Below, one piece after another: positions 35,471 through 45,761 of a stretch of 64,000 nt of DNA. The notes below the pieces were generated by a model, which did no database searches, was not told the DNA's origin, and saw nothing but the letters and a program-made list of their open reading frames with translations. The DNA is taken from positions 783,899 to 847,898 of the forward strand of contig OY282448.1 in assembly GCA_958296175.1 (NCBI GenBank), read 5' to 3'. This stretch comes from an uncultured Chloroflexota bacterium (GTDB taxonomy: Bacteria; Chloroflexota; UBA11872). The position numbers and the translations under genes were made by a program. Within the stretch, counting starts at the first letter, position 1; every line of letters starts with the position of its first letter.

Positions 35471-35543
35471 CCCTCTCCCCGCAGCGCGGGGAGAGGGGAA
35501 AGAAAAGAGAGCGGACGGGCAGGGCCTTGCTTTGTCGGTGTGC
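35330..35543 (+). repeat. Copy 1 of a 296-bp tandem duplication
   Basis: Contains the last 140 bases of the acyltransferase gene, a palindrome (CCTCTCCCCGC, three bases, GCGGGGAGAGG at about 35472-35496) and a GC-rich tail up to TTGCTTTGTCGGTGTG. Compare with 35626-35840. Confidence 0.9.
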
Positions 35544-35625
35544 CCCCCCCTGCTCTGACGGTGCGGCCCTCGCCCTGTCAGCGCGGTCCTCGCCCTGACG
35601 GTGCGGCCGTTGCCTCTGCGACGGG

Positions 35626-35766
35626 GGCATCGGGGTCGGCGCGCAGCGCATGGCGGACGCGCTGACGCGCATGATCCAGCAGGGCTACGCCGGCTGGTTC
35701 GCTCTGCAACCCATCTGGACGGACCCGGAGGCCGACGCTGACGCCGGGGGCGGCCCCTCACCCTAA
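35626..35766 (+). pseudogene. Duplicated 3' fragment of the acyltransferase gene
   Basis: The sequence from 35626 repeats the acyltransferase end with a 296-base offset. It stays open and encodes IGVGAQRMADALTRMIQQGY and so on to the same stop in the palindrome, with a few changes (E to P/E in the last ten residues). It has no start and no active site, so it is a remnant. Confidence 0.85.
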
Positions 35767-35840
35767 CCCTCTCCCCGCAGCGCGGGGAGAGGGGAAAGAA
35801 AAGAGGGCGGACGGGCAGGGACTTGCTTTGTCGGCGTGGC
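35767..35840. repeat. Palindromic repeat, duplicated copy
   Basis: CCTCTCCCCGC with a three-base loop and GCGGGGAGAGG, then GGGAAAGAAAAGAGGGCGGACG. It is 296 bases from the copy at 35471 and almost identical to it. The hairpin is strong enough to end transcription or protect mRNA. Confidence 0.8.
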
Positions 35841-36145
35841 CGTTGCTCTGTCAGCGCAGCCCTTGCTCGCTTGGCGCGGCCCTACTCTGTCAGCGTGGCG
35901 CTTGCTTCTGTGGCGGGGGACTTGCCAGGACCGCCGTGAAAGCTGAATGCGAACGCGCGGTCCTTGCCCCTGCGGCCGCGGCCTTTTCGTGTCAACCATG
36001 AACCTGAACGTGTGGCCCTTGCCGCTGCGGCTGGGGCGTCGGGTCGGGCGCGCCGGGCTGCGGCGCACTGGCGCGGCCCTTGCGGCTGCCGGTGCGGGTA
36101 TTCGCCTGGCGGACGGGGGTCCGCGCCTCTGTGGCTGCGGCCAGG

Positions 36146-37159
36146 TCAGTCCAGCAGTGACTGGATGCGTGTGCGGTCGGCGGTGAGGCGGGCTTGGAGC
36201 ACGGCCAGCAGGGCGTCGGTCAGTTCGTCTTGGTCGACGGGGGAGGCGTTGCGCACGGCGGCGGCCCAGGCGGGCCGGATGGCCGCGGCGCCGCGCAGGG
36301 CGCCGGCCACCGCGCCGCCCATGGCGCCGATGGTGTCGGCGTCGCGGCCAAAGTTGGCGGCCAGCAGGGCCAGCTGGTTGGGGTCGCCCTTGGCCAGCGT
36401 CAGCAGCGCCAGCGCCACAGGCGCCGACTCGCGCGGGTCCACCGCGTTGCTGCGCCCTTCGCCGGGCAGCTGCGGCCAGTCCCGCAGGTGGCGTTCGTAG
36501 TAGGCCGCGCGAAAGGCTGCAAAATCGCCGAGCTCCTGGGCCAGGTCGACGGCGGTGCGGATCGCCGCCGGCAGCTCGCTGTCGGCGTCCAGGCACTCGA
36601 CCGCGGCGGCCACGGCCGCCGCCGGGTCGGCGCCTGGAGCGAAGGCCGCCGCCGTGGCTGCCGCCATGGCCAGCGCGCCGTCCTGGGCGGGGCCGTGGTG
36701 GATCAGGCTGGTCACTTCGTAGGCCTCCAGCGCGGCCCGTCGCGGGTCGCCCGCGTTGATGACGCCAATGGGCGCAATGCACATGGCCGAGCTGTTGGAA
36801 ATCATGTTGCCCGCGCCCGCCTCGCGCGCCCGCAGCCGGCCCACCGTGACCTTGTAATAAGAACTGGCCACCGGCGGGTAGAACTCGCGCGGGTTCATGC
36901 GCTCGCGCCAGACCTCGGCCCAGGCGGCGGCCGAGACGTTGCCGGCGGTGCGCGCGATGGCCTCGCAGAGCATGTGCTTCAGCGCCGAGTCGTCGGTGCC
37001 CGCGCCGCTGGGAAGCCCGCGGTGCGGGCGCAGCTCGGTGATCACCCCGAACTGCCGCTGGATGAACGTGTAATGCAGCCCTTCGGCGGCCGCGCCCATC
37101 GCGTCGCCCAGCAAGCCGCCGACCAGGCAGCCCAGAATCTTGTCGCGCAGGTCCGTCAT
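36146..37159 (-). CDS. ADP-ribosylglycohydrolase family protein
   Basis: 337 aa. DraG-type fold: LVGGLLGDAMGAAAEG (11-26), SGAGTDDSALKHML (about 51-64, the metal-binding Asp-Asp), a long helical middle, and FGRDADTIGAMGGAVAGALRGAAA near 280-303 with the second metal Asp pair. It removes ADP-ribose or acts on related compounds with Mg/Mn. The ATG at 37159 has GAGGGAG two bases from an ideal spacing. The gene is followed (to the left) by the repeat region and preceded by a tRNA gene on the same strand. Confidence 0.9.
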   Translation of the reverse strand: MTDLRDKILGCLVGGLLGDAMGAAAEGLHYTFIQRQFGVITELRPHRGLPSGAGTDDSALKHMLCEAIARTAGNVSAAAWAEVWRERMNPREFYPPVASSYYKVTVGRLRAREAGAGNMISNSSAMCIAPIGVINAGDPRRAALEAYEVTSLIHHGPAQDGALAMAAATAAAFAPGADPAAAVAAAVECLDADSELPAAIRTAVDLAQELGDFAAFRAAYYERHLRDWPQLPGEGRSNAVDPRESAPVALALLTLAKGDPNQLALLAANFGRDADTIGAMGGAVAGALRGAAAIRPAWAAAVRNASPVDQDELTDALLAVLQARLTADRTRIQSLLD

Positions 37160-37431
37160 CACTCCCTCGCCGCCAGCCTGTCCAGGCGCTGGCGGCAAGC
37201 ATACGCCGCGCCGCTCCTCCCGCAATTCCAGCGCCCGCCAGCACCTCAGCCGCCGGGAATCCCGCCGCGGCGCAGGGTGTGGGCATGCCTGTGCATGGAA
37301 GGAACTCCCCAAAGGGAGGCTAGGGACGCCGTGGACGAGGGGCATGCGCGGGCGCAAGGAGGAAATCCCCAGCGCGCCCCTGCCCATGCGCCCCGCGGCC
37401 GCGGGACGCCGCCAGGCGGCAAGCGGTTGGG

Positions 37432-37504
37432 TGGGCCGGGTGGGTCTCGAACCCACGGCCTTCGGATTAAAAGTCCGCTGCTCTGCCAACTGAGCTACCA
37501 GCCC
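37432..37504 (-). tRNA. tRNA-Lys (UUU)
   Basis: 73 bases on the minus strand: acceptor GGGCTGG pairs with CCGGCCC (one T-G pair), D arm GCTCAGTTGGCAGAGC, anticodon loop CTTTTAA with anticodon TTT, T arm with GGGTTCGAGACCC. CCA is not encoded. Confidence 0.97.
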
Positions 37505-37805
37505 ACGCAAGTTTACCGAGCAGCGGCGGCCCAACCGCCGCCTCGAACGACGGCGCGCCGAGGCGAGGACGAGCGCTCCGCGCGCCCAGGGAAGCCGAGG
37601 GAGGTCGAGGGCGGCAGACGGACCACCGCGCGCGGAACCAGGTACGGCGGTCTTGGGCGGCGGCGGCGTCGCATCCGTCGTGTCCGGAATCCCGTAGATG
37701 GCCGCCTCTGTAGGCGGCGTCGGCCTCGGTCTTCTCGGCCAGTGTCGGACGGCGCGGTGGATGTTGTCCCGTTCGGTCGTGCATCCGTTCGCGGGGTGAT
37801 CGTCG
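37505..37805. other. Intergenic region upstream of tRNA-Lys
   Basis: About 300 bases between tRNA-Lys and the lactonase stop codon. It presumably holds the tRNA promoter. No repeats or coding sequence are convincing. Confidence 0.4.
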
Positions 37806-38885
37806 TTACGGCGCCACCGGCAGCAGCTCGATGCAGACGGGGGACGGGAGGTCGAGGACGCGGCCCGCGGCGTCGAGGCGGCCGCTGCTCGGGTCGATGC
37901 GGAAGGTCACGATGGTGTTGCTGTCCTGGTTGGCGGCCAGCAGCCAGGTTCCCGTGGGGTCGAGGGCAAAGTTGCGCGGGGTTTGGCCGCGCGTCGGTTC
38001 GTGGCCCAGGCTGGTCAGGCGGCCCGTGGCCTGGTCGACGGCGAACATGGCAATGCTGTCGTGCCCGCGGTTGGAGCCGTAGACGAAGCGGCCGGAGGGG
38101 TGCACGTGGATGTCGGCGCAGGTGCTGGTTCCCTCGAAGTCCGCCGGCAGGGTGGGCACGGTTTCCACCTCGGACAGCGCGCCTGGCGCGGCGTGGTAAT
38201 GCAGAACGCTGACGCTCGACCCCATCTCGTTGATGAGATAGACGAACTGGCCGTTGGGGTGGAAGGCGGCATGCCGCGGCCCGGCGCCCGGCGGCGTGCG
38301 CAGCCAGGGGTACACGTGCGGCGTCAGCGTGCCGGCGTCCAGGTCGAGCCGGTAGACCAGCAGCTTGTCCAGTCCCAGGTCGGCGGCGAAGACGAAGCGG
38401 TTGGCAGGGTCCAGGGTCACCGAGTGGGCGTGCGGTTCTGTTTGCCGCGCCGGGTCGACGCTGCGGCCCTGGTGCTGGACGAACCCGCTGGTCGCGCCCA
38501 ACGTCCCGTCGGGCTGGATGGGCAGCATGGCCGTGCTGCCGCTGCGGTAGTTGGCCAGCAGGGCATAGGCGCCGCTGCGGTCGATGCGGACGTGGCAGGG
38601 ACCCTCGCCGCGCGACGGTTGTTCGTTCAGGTAGGTCAGGCGGCCGCTCGCCGCGTCGATAGCGTAGGCCTTCACCAGCCCGGTCGACTGCGCGCCGACG
38701 CGCTCGCAGACGACGTAGAGGTACCTGCCGGACGGCGCGACGTCCAGGAACGAGGGGTTGTCGACGCCGCTCGCCGCGCCCAGCAGGTCGAGCGCGCCCG
38801 TCGCCGCGTCGAAGCGGCAGACGTACACGCCCTCGCTGGCGCCCGAGGTGTACGTGCCGACGAAGGCCAGGTACTGGGTGTTCAT
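37806..38885 (-). CDS. Lactonase family protein (6-phosphogluconolactonase-type beta-propeller)
   Basis: 359 aa. Seven-bladed propeller of the YbhE/Pgl family: MNTQYLAFVGTYTSGASEGV at the start, repeated blades with PSFLDVAPSGRYLYVV, GPCHVRIDRSGAYAL, PHAHSVTLDPANRFVF, GPRHAAFHPNGQFVYLINE, and STCADIHVHPSGRFVYGSNRG; Glu/His/Arg positions of the active cleft are kept (INEMGSSVSV, HVHPSGRF). It hydrolyses a sugar lactone in the cytoplasm. It stands as a single gene. Sugar dehydrogenases elsewhere in the window would produce suitable lactones. Confidence 0.9.
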   Translation of the reverse strand: MNTQYLAFVGTYTSGASEGVYVCRFDAATGALDLLGAASGVDNPSFLDVAPSGRYLYVVCERVGAQSTGLVKAYAIDAASGRLTYLNEQPSRGEGPCHVRIDRSGAYALLANYRSGSTAMLPIQPDGTLGATSGFVQHQGRSVDPARQTEPHAHSVTLDPANRFVFAADLGLDKLLVYRLDLDAGTLTPHVYPWLRTPPGAGPRHAAFHPNGQFVYLINEMGSSVSVLHYHAAPGALSEVETVPTLPADFEGTSTCADIHVHPSGRFVYGSNRGHDSIAMFAVDQATGRLTSLGHEPTRGQTPRNFALDPTGTWLLAANQDSNTIVTFRIDPSSGRLDAAGRVLDLPSPVCIELLPVAP

Positions 38886-39123
38886 ACGGCGTCCCGCCGG
38901 GAGTGTCTGCCACCGTGTATTTGACGCAGCCCGCGGCTGCGTGTCAATCGCAGGCCGCTCCGCCTCGCCCGCCGCCGGCCCTGGCTGTCCTGGGCGTGCC
39001 CGTCAGCAGGCTTGCGCTCCTGGCCGCCGCCGTAAGCGAACTCGGCCGCCCCGCTCCTGCCCAACACTCCGGCGCCGCCGGCCGCTGTGCCGTCGTTCCC
39101 TGCGACCCGCAAGCCTCGCGGCC

Positions 39124-39747
39124 CTAGGCCGCGCGGCGCACTCGCTCCACAGCCGCCGAGACCCTGTCCCAGAAATACGCGAACGAGGCCGAGTGCCGTC
39201 GTGCGCGTTGGGGGTCAAATCGCGGCGCGACAGACCTGGCCAACAGGAGCTTGCCGCCGCCCGGGTGTCCAACTCGACCGGAAGCTCGCCAGAGCTTATG
39301 AAGCATCGACGCGGCGCCTATGGCGCCGGTCTCGGGCGGGGCGCTGTACTCGACGCCTGGAATGGCGTGGCAAATGGCCACTTCGTCTGCTAGGTACCAC
39401 GACTCCAGTTCGACGACAGCCACACAAATGAAGACGTCGCGAGCACCAAGAGGTTTCCGCGCTTCGTCTACGACCCGTTGATCGAACGCGTCGACGGTTG
39501 CAGCAATACAAGGGTCCCGATCTCGATCGACAAGAATGAAAGAACATGGATAGCGATGACTGCGGAAACGATCCATCAGATCGTAAGAAGCCCGTACAAG
39601 CTTATGCCGATTATTCTTTGCATGAATATCGAACTGAACGCCTGAAAATGCACGGTGCAACACCGGCGCGAAGAATGCGCGGTCCGAAGGCCCCTCCACG
39701 CCAACGCCGACCTTCAGGGGGTCGCTCCTAACGTGCCATGCTCCCAC
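39124..39747 (-). CDS. DUF4276 TOPRIM-like protein, partner of the AAA ATPase
   Basis: 207 aa. The start GVGVEGPSDRAFF gives the TOPRIM-type Glu (E18) plus acidic S-D; FILVDRDRDP gives Asp74/76/78 (DxD); VVELESWYLAD (112-121) is the DUF4276 signature. This resembles the RloB/AriB/OLD-type nuclease or effector half of ATPase-nuclease systems. The GTG start at 39747 lies inside the ATPase gene (34-base overlap) with GGGAGAG just before it, so the pair is translationally coupled. It is AT-richer than its surroundings. Effector activity (DNA or tRNA cleavage) is inferred, not shown. Confidence 0.8.
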   Translation of the reverse strand: MGAWHVRSDPLKVGVGVEGPSDRAFFAPVLHRAFSGVQFDIHAKNNRHKLVRASYDLMDRFRSHRYPCSFILVDRDRDPCIAATVDAFDQRVVDEARKPLGARDVFICVAVVELESWYLADEVAICHAIPGVEYSAPPETGAIGAASMLHKLWRASGRVGHPGGGKLLLARSVAPRFDPQRARRHSASFAYFWDRVSAAVERVRRAA

Positions 39748-40949
39748 AACTCTCCCAGTGAAAACGATTGCCGGAACACCTCGACGTCAGACACTGATTC
39801 TGCCGAAACCATTTCGGTAAAACCATCGACCTTATCGCACAAGATGATCTGGCAGGGATCCAACTCGTCGAGAAAGTCAGGATTGTGCGTGGTAACGAAG
39901 ACTTGCGTCCCTGAATTCGCACAGAGCTCGAGCATGGCTGTGATCTCAGGTATGAGGTGAGGGTGAAGACTGATTTCTGGCTCTTCGATTGTTATCATGC
40001 TATCAATAGGGCCAGCGGCCTCGGTTTCCGACAATATGATGGACAGCAATGCAAGGAGACGAACAGTTCCGTCGGAGACGGAGGTTGGATTGATGCCACC
40101 AATTATCTTATCCTCTGAGACCTGGAAGGCCCACGTTCCCTCCACGGGCAGACGGACAGTTCGTACGCCTTTGAATCCAGGCACCATTCCGCGCATGGCC
40201 AGCTCGACTGCATCTCTCAGCTTGCCATCGTTCTTCTCGCTAAATTGATTGAGAATCACTGACAGGTTCTCGCCTTGAACTCCCAGGACAACATTGGGAA
40301 TATCCCGATATGATTGCCTTGCGACGTGAGGGGCAATATTGAAAAACTTCCATTGCAACAACGTCTGCCGCAGCAAGAAAGCAGGCAAATCAAAGCGGGA
40401 ATTGATCGCTAAACGGCTTGACTCATACGCCGGCAAATCGACAGTCTCGCTGCCTTCTTTATTCTGGCTCAATTGAGGCATTTCATTTGTCACGTTTATG
40501 CGCTGACCACGGCGGTCGAGAGTGTACGACAAACTCTTACCCTGAGCATCACGAATGCTCGCGTTCAGCCGTTCCGATTCAATGGAGTGAGACTGCTCGC
40601 TAGACCACAGATCTAAGCTCAACTCGTAATCGAGTTTATCCAAGGAGTGGCCTTCAAACTCAAGAAAATCAAGATTCATCGACACTTCATGCTGGACACG
40701 GATCCTCAGTGGTCTTGGCCGCCGGCGCCGGCGTAAGCGCTTGTTGCACATCTCGGCAGCGCCGCCGAAAGCTCCGACGGCGGTGTCGAGATCGAATTTG
40801 ACGGCGGACTGCAAGAACGTCAGGGCACCAATGAAATTCGATTTACCAGCGGCGTTTGGCCCGACGATGAAGTTGAGAGGTTGAACGCCGATACTCACGC
40901 CTGGGGAGCCGAAGCTTTTGAACCCTTCGATCTCGATCTTGGTTAGCAC
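39714..40949 (-). CDS. AAA family ATPase (OLD/ABC-like), first gene of a two-gene system
   Basis: 411 aa. Walker A GPNAAGKSN (30-38), ABC-like signature SVSDGTVRLLALL (290-302), Walker B DSMITIEEPEISLHP (316-330) and THNPDFLDEL (355-364) place it with the SMC/ABC-type AAA_15/AAA_21 ATPases such as OLD, RloA and AriA. Together with the downstream DUF4276 gene it has the architecture of split OLD/PARIS-like phage-defence systems. The start is a GTG at 40949. The codon use is AT-rich compared with neighbours, a sign of transfer. An alternative reading is a non-defence repair ATPase. Confidence 0.85.
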   Translation of the reverse strand: MLTKIEIEGFKSFGSPGVSIGVQPLNFIVGPNAAGKSNFIGALTFLQSAVKFDLDTAVGAFGGAAEMCNKRLRRRRRPRPLRIRVQHEVSMNLDFLEFEGHSLDKLDYELSLDLWSSEQSHSIESERLNASIRDAQGKSLSYTLDRRGQRINVTNEMPQLSQNKEGSETVDLPAYESSRLAINSRFDLPAFLLRQTLLQWKFFNIAPHVARQSYRDIPNVVLGVQGENLSVILNQFSEKNDGKLRDAVELAMRGMVPGFKGVRTVRLPVEGTWAFQVSEDKIIGGINPTSVSDGTVRLLALLSIILSETEAAGPIDSMITIEEPEISLHPHLIPEITAMLELCANSGTQVFVTTHNPDFLDELDPCQIILCDKVDGFTEMVSAESVSDVEVFRQSFSLGELWEHGTLGATP

Positions 40950-41037
40950 GGCGCTCTTGTTCCGGCAGGCTGGGGGTGAGGCGCGGGACGACCAGGGTTC
41001 CTGCGCCGCGTGGGTTTCCTCCCGCCGCCCCTCAGCG

Positions 41038-42633
<1,596 letters not shown>

Positions 42634-42950
42634 CTGGTCGTCTGACTCCCGTGTGCGGTGGGTCTGCGTTGCAGGCCGTCGGTCGGACGCCGAATGCGCC
42701 CTGGGCCCGTCGCCTCATCTTATTCGATTCGACGCGGGAGCTGGGAACGGAATGGCCGGCCGGGCGCGGGAACGAGCGGAACGAAGCCGCCCCCGTCCCC
42801 GTATCGAGCACTCCGCAGCACGTTTGGGGCAGGCAGGGGCGGGCATTTCGCCGGAAGGCCGGGTGTTGCAAAGGTCTCTGAACGGGAGTGGGACGGCAGG
42901 GACGAGGGCGGCGGTACGGGGCGAGAGGGGGGGGAGGGAAGCCGCGGGGG
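42634..42950. other. Intergenic region upstream of pckA
   Basis: 317 bases between pckA and the creatininase-like gene, both minus strand. It contains the inverted copy of a dispersed 81-base repeat at 42798-42878. No gene is evident. Confidence 0.5.
42798..42878 (-). repeat. Dispersed 81-bp repeat, inverted copy
   Basis: Its reverse complement reads GAGACCTTTGCAA, then TTCCGGCGAAA, GCCCGCCCC, and GTGCTCGATACGGG. The same order and spacing occur at 46512-46592 on the plus strand. The two lie about 3.7 kb apart in opposite orientation. Confidence 0.8.
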
Positions 42951-43886
42951 TCAGACGATGCGGGTGGTGTCGCGGCCGGCGGGGAGGCGGCCCGCGGTGG
43001 CCAGGCGGGCGGCGTCGACGGCGGCGCGGCCCGCGCGCAGGGCGCGGTCGTAGTCGCCCTGGCGGAAGGCCTCCAGGTGGTCCTCCCAGTCGGCGTTGGC
43101 AACTTTGGCTGGCGCGTCGGCGTCGGCCAGCGCCGCGCGGCCGTGGGCCACCAGTTCGTCCAGCGCCACCTGCTGCGCGGCGCACTGGCGGTGCTTGCGG
43201 CGGGCGATGGGGTCGTCCAGCGCCGTCAGCCGCCGCGCGGCGTCCGCCAGCCGCGCCGTCAGCGTCTCGGCAACGTGCGCGCCGCGCGCGGGGCTGGCGT
43301 GCGTGCGCGGGTCCTCGCCGCCCACGCCTGCGGGCCAGCGGTCGGGGTCGGGGTCCAGCGCGTCCAGGTCCACCGTCTCGGGCGCCAGGTGCTGCATCAG
43401 CGAGGTCTCGATGGCGGCGGCGTGGTCCATGGGCGGGTCGAAGTCCAGCAGCAGGTGCATGTCCACGGCGGCGAACACCAGCACGTCGGCCTGCTCCATG
43501 GCGGCCAGCGCCGCGCGCCGGATGGCCAGGTAGTCCTCGGTGCCGCCGTGGCCGCTCAGCCAGACCACGGCGCGCGCGCCGTTGCGCGCCAGATAGGCCA
43601 GCACCGCGGCGCTGTTGGCCTGCACCTGGGCGGGCGGCACGGGCATGCCCAGCGGCATGGGCACTTCGTGCGCGCCGAAGAAGATGGTGGGAAACACCAG
43701 CCCGCCGGTCTGCCGGGCGGCGCGCAGGCAGATGGCCGCCGCCTTGAGCGCGTCCAGCCCCACCGCGTTCTGCAGCCCGTGCCATTCCAGCGGCCCGGAG
43801 GGCACGTACACGCAGGGGAAGGCGGCCAGCGCGTCCCAGATTTGTTGCGGGCGGCAGCGTTCCAGGCGCAGCTCGGGCGCGTCCAT
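42951..43886 (-). CDS. Creatininase family amidohydrolase
   Basis: 311 aa. The creatininase start is visible: VPSGPLEWHGLQNAVGLDALKA (28-49), with Glu, His and Asp metal ligands but with N replacing the second His of the common EQHGxHLP motif; a later part has WLSGHGGTEDYLA and AAAIETSLMQ (the Glu ligand). Members include creatininase and MftE-type peptidases; the substrate here is unknown. The ATG at 43886 lies five bases from the end of the next upstream gene (epimerase-like, 43892), so the two form an operon. Confidence 0.82.
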   Translation of the reverse strand: MDAPELRLERCRPQQIWDALAAFPCVYVPSGPLEWHGLQNAVGLDALKAAAICLRAARQTGGLVFPTIFFGAHEVPMPLGMPVPPAQVQANSAAVLAYLARNGARAVVWLSGHGGTEDYLAIRRAALAAMEQADVLVFAAVDMHLLLDFDPPMDHAAAIETSLMQHLAPETVDLDALDPDPDRWPAGVGGEDPRTHASPARGAHVAETLTARLADAARRLTALDDPIARRKHRQCAAQQVALDELVAHGRAALADADAPAKVANADWEDHLEAFRQGDYDRALRAGRAAVDAARLATAGRLPAGRDTTRIV

Positions 43887-43891
43887 CCGGG

Positions 43892-44761
43892 TCAGGGCGC
43901 GCGGCCCACGCGCCCGACCACGCCCTGCGAGGTCAGGTTCTCGTACACCGCCGCGGCCCAGGTGACTTCCGAGTCGTCCTGCGGCGCGTATCCCAGCACG
44001 CGGCGCGCGTTTTCCAGGCCCCAGAAGGCGCGCGTGTTGTCCGAAATCCCGTAAACCACCTGCCAGGGCACGCCCCACTCGTTGCGGATGTCCTCGGTTT
44101 CGATGGCTTTCACCACCAGCTGCGTGAGGTCGCGCGGGCTGATATAGGCGCCCAGGTTGCGCCGGAACGGATAGCCCTCCTGGTCGCCCTGCAGCGCGCC
44201 GGGGTCGAGGTCCCGCGGCGCGCCGATGCGAATCTGCACGTTGGCGAGCTGGCGGCCCAGCGTGCCGCTGGCGAAGACGAAGCCCAGATGCTCGTAGGAC
44301 TCCTTGGCCCAGCCGTAGTAGTTGTCCGAGAGCGGGCGGATGTCGTTGGTGGCCGGCAGCATGTCCATCTCGCGGCTGCGCAGCAGGTGCTCGTAGAAGT
44401 CGGCGGCGTGGTTGGAACTGGCCATCACCACGCGGCGCACGTTTTCTTCCAGCGAGAGCCTATAGACGTTGTAGGCCATGCGGATGTTGTCCATCTCGCC
44501 GTCGAACTGCTCGCGCTGGTCGTTGCTGCGGCGGATGAAGGCCAGGTGCACCACGGCGTCCTGCCCCGCCACGAAGGGCCGCAGCTCGTCCAGGTCGTCC
44601 ACCAGCGCGCTCTGCACCTGCACGCCCGGCGCCTCGCGGCCCTGGCGCTCGGTGGTCGTGACGTCGATCAGCGTGCAGTCGTAGCGCTCGCGCAGCGTGG
44701 GCAGCAGCTGCGCGGCGACGTAGCCGGCCGCGCCGGTGACGAGAATGCGGCGTTTGGTCAT
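43892..44761 (-). CDS. NAD-dependent epimerase/dehydratase (extended SDR)
   Basis: 289 aa. ILVTGAAGYVAAQLL (6-20) is the GxxGxxG NAD site; VVMASSNHAADF carries the catalytic Ser and YYGWAKESYE the YxxxK. The overall plan resembles uronate dehydrogenase and similar proteins (SSNHA). It probably oxidises a sugar acid or epimerises a nucleotide sugar. The ATG at 44761 fits; the frame to 44845 is not needed. First gene of an operon with the creatininase-like hydrolase. Confidence 0.87.
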   Translation of the reverse strand: MTKRRILVTGAAGYVAAQLLPTLRERYDCTLIDVTTTERQGREAPGVQVQSALVDDLDELRPFVAGQDAVVHLAFIRRSNDQREQFDGEMDNIRMAYNVYRLSLEENVRRVVMASSNHAADFYEHLLRSREMDMLPATNDIRPLSDNYYGWAKESYEHLGFVFASGTLGRQLANVQIRIGAPRDLDPGALQGDQEGYPFRRNLGAYISPRDLTQLVVKAIETEDIRNEWGVPWQVVYGISDNTRAFWGLENARRVLGYAPQDDSEVTWAAAVYENLTSQGVVGRVGRAP

Positions 44762-44936
44762 GCGGACCCCTCCGGCGTGACGGGGCATCCTAGCAGCGGG
44801 GGCGCGGTCGGGATGGACCGTCGGCGCCGTCCTGTTCGTCCTCATGATGGTCTGCGCCGTGCAGGTCTGGGTAATTCGCCGCCTAACGTCGGGTTCGAGC
44901 CGCGGCGCGTAACGTCTGCCCGGCTAGGATGGCCGC

Positions 44937-45761
44937 ATGGCGTTCCTGCGCGCAGTTCGGGCTCGGTGGCGCGGCTTCTGGCGCCCGGCGGATCTGCGCC
45001 AGGACTACCGCCTGGCGCAGCAGGCGCTGGTGCGGGCCGGCATGTCGCCCGAGGCCTCGCAGGAAGAGCTGGACGACTACCTGGAACAGATTCGCGCGGC
45101 GCGCACCTCCACGCCCGACTTGCTCACGGCCGGGTTCGTGGCCGGCGTGGGCGTGGTGCTGGCGGGGTTGGTGCTGTTCGTTGCTTCGGTCGTGCTGGCC
45201 GGCGTGGTCGAGACCCTCATCGACCCCGGCGGCGCGTCGTCGAACCTGGACGCGGCCGCCGGCATCCCCCGCGCGCCCGGCGCCGTGCCGGCGTCCACGC
45301 CGGGCGAGGTCGTGATCGCGGCCGGCCTGCTCATCGCCGCCGTGTTCGGCGCCGTGGGGGCGGTGCTGGCGCTGCTGGAGCGGGCGCGGTTCGAACGGCA
45401 GCGCGCACCCTACACGTTCGCCCACCGCCGCCGCGCCCGGCGGCAGAACGCGCTGGTGGAACTGCTGGCCTGGGCCGCCATGCTGGCGCCGCCGCTCCTG
45501 CTGCTGGCGCCCCGGCTCAGCGACGCCAGCGCGGTGCCGGTGCTGTTCTTGCTGGCGCTGGGCGCGCTGTTGTTTCGCTCGCTCTGGCGCTCGTCGTTTC
45601 CCAGCCTGCTGCGGGCGCTCAGCGCCTACAACGCCGCCGGCCTGGCGGCGCAGGTGCTGGGCGTGGAGGCGGCCATCATCGAACGCCAGGAGGAGGCGTA
45701 CTACGGCAAAGGCGTCTGGCGCCGCTGGCGCCAGCGCTTCGCCCGCCGCGTCAACTGGTGA
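44937..45761 (+). CDS. Hypothetical multi-pass membrane protein
   Basis: 274 aa. A helical cytoplasmic N-terminus (residues 1-60, QALVRAGMSPEASQEELDDY) is followed by about four to five TM helices (64-90, 122-145, 170-190, 196-212) and a basic C-terminal tail (GVWRRWRQRFARRVNW). No family is recognised. The ATG at 44937 is divergent from the epimerase gene. The function cannot be assigned. Confidence 0.7.
   Translation: MAFLRAVRARWRGFWRPADLRQDYRLAQQALVRAGMSPEASQEELDDYLEQIRAARTSTPDLLTAGFVAGVGVVLAGLVLFVASVVLAGVVETLIDPGGASSNLDAAAGIPRAPGAVPASTPGEVVIAAGLLIAAVFGAVGAVLALLERARFERQRAPYTFAHRRRARRQNALVELLAWAAMLAPPLLLLAPRLSDASAVPVLFLLALGALLFRSLWRSSFPSLLRALSAYNAAGLAAQVLGVEAAIIERQEEAYYGKGVWRRWRQRFARRVNW

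Larger units (their letters stand above)
35471..36145. repeat. Repeat-filled intergenic region
   Basis: Holds the palindromic repeat twice (35471 and 35767), the second duplication copy, and from about 35820 to 36080 a degenerate short tandem repeat of roughly 20 bases with a core like GCGGCCCTTGCTCTGTCAGC. Copies become more diverged to the right. No intact gene is seen before the ADP-ribosylglycohydrolase stop codon at 36146. Confidence 0.75.
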
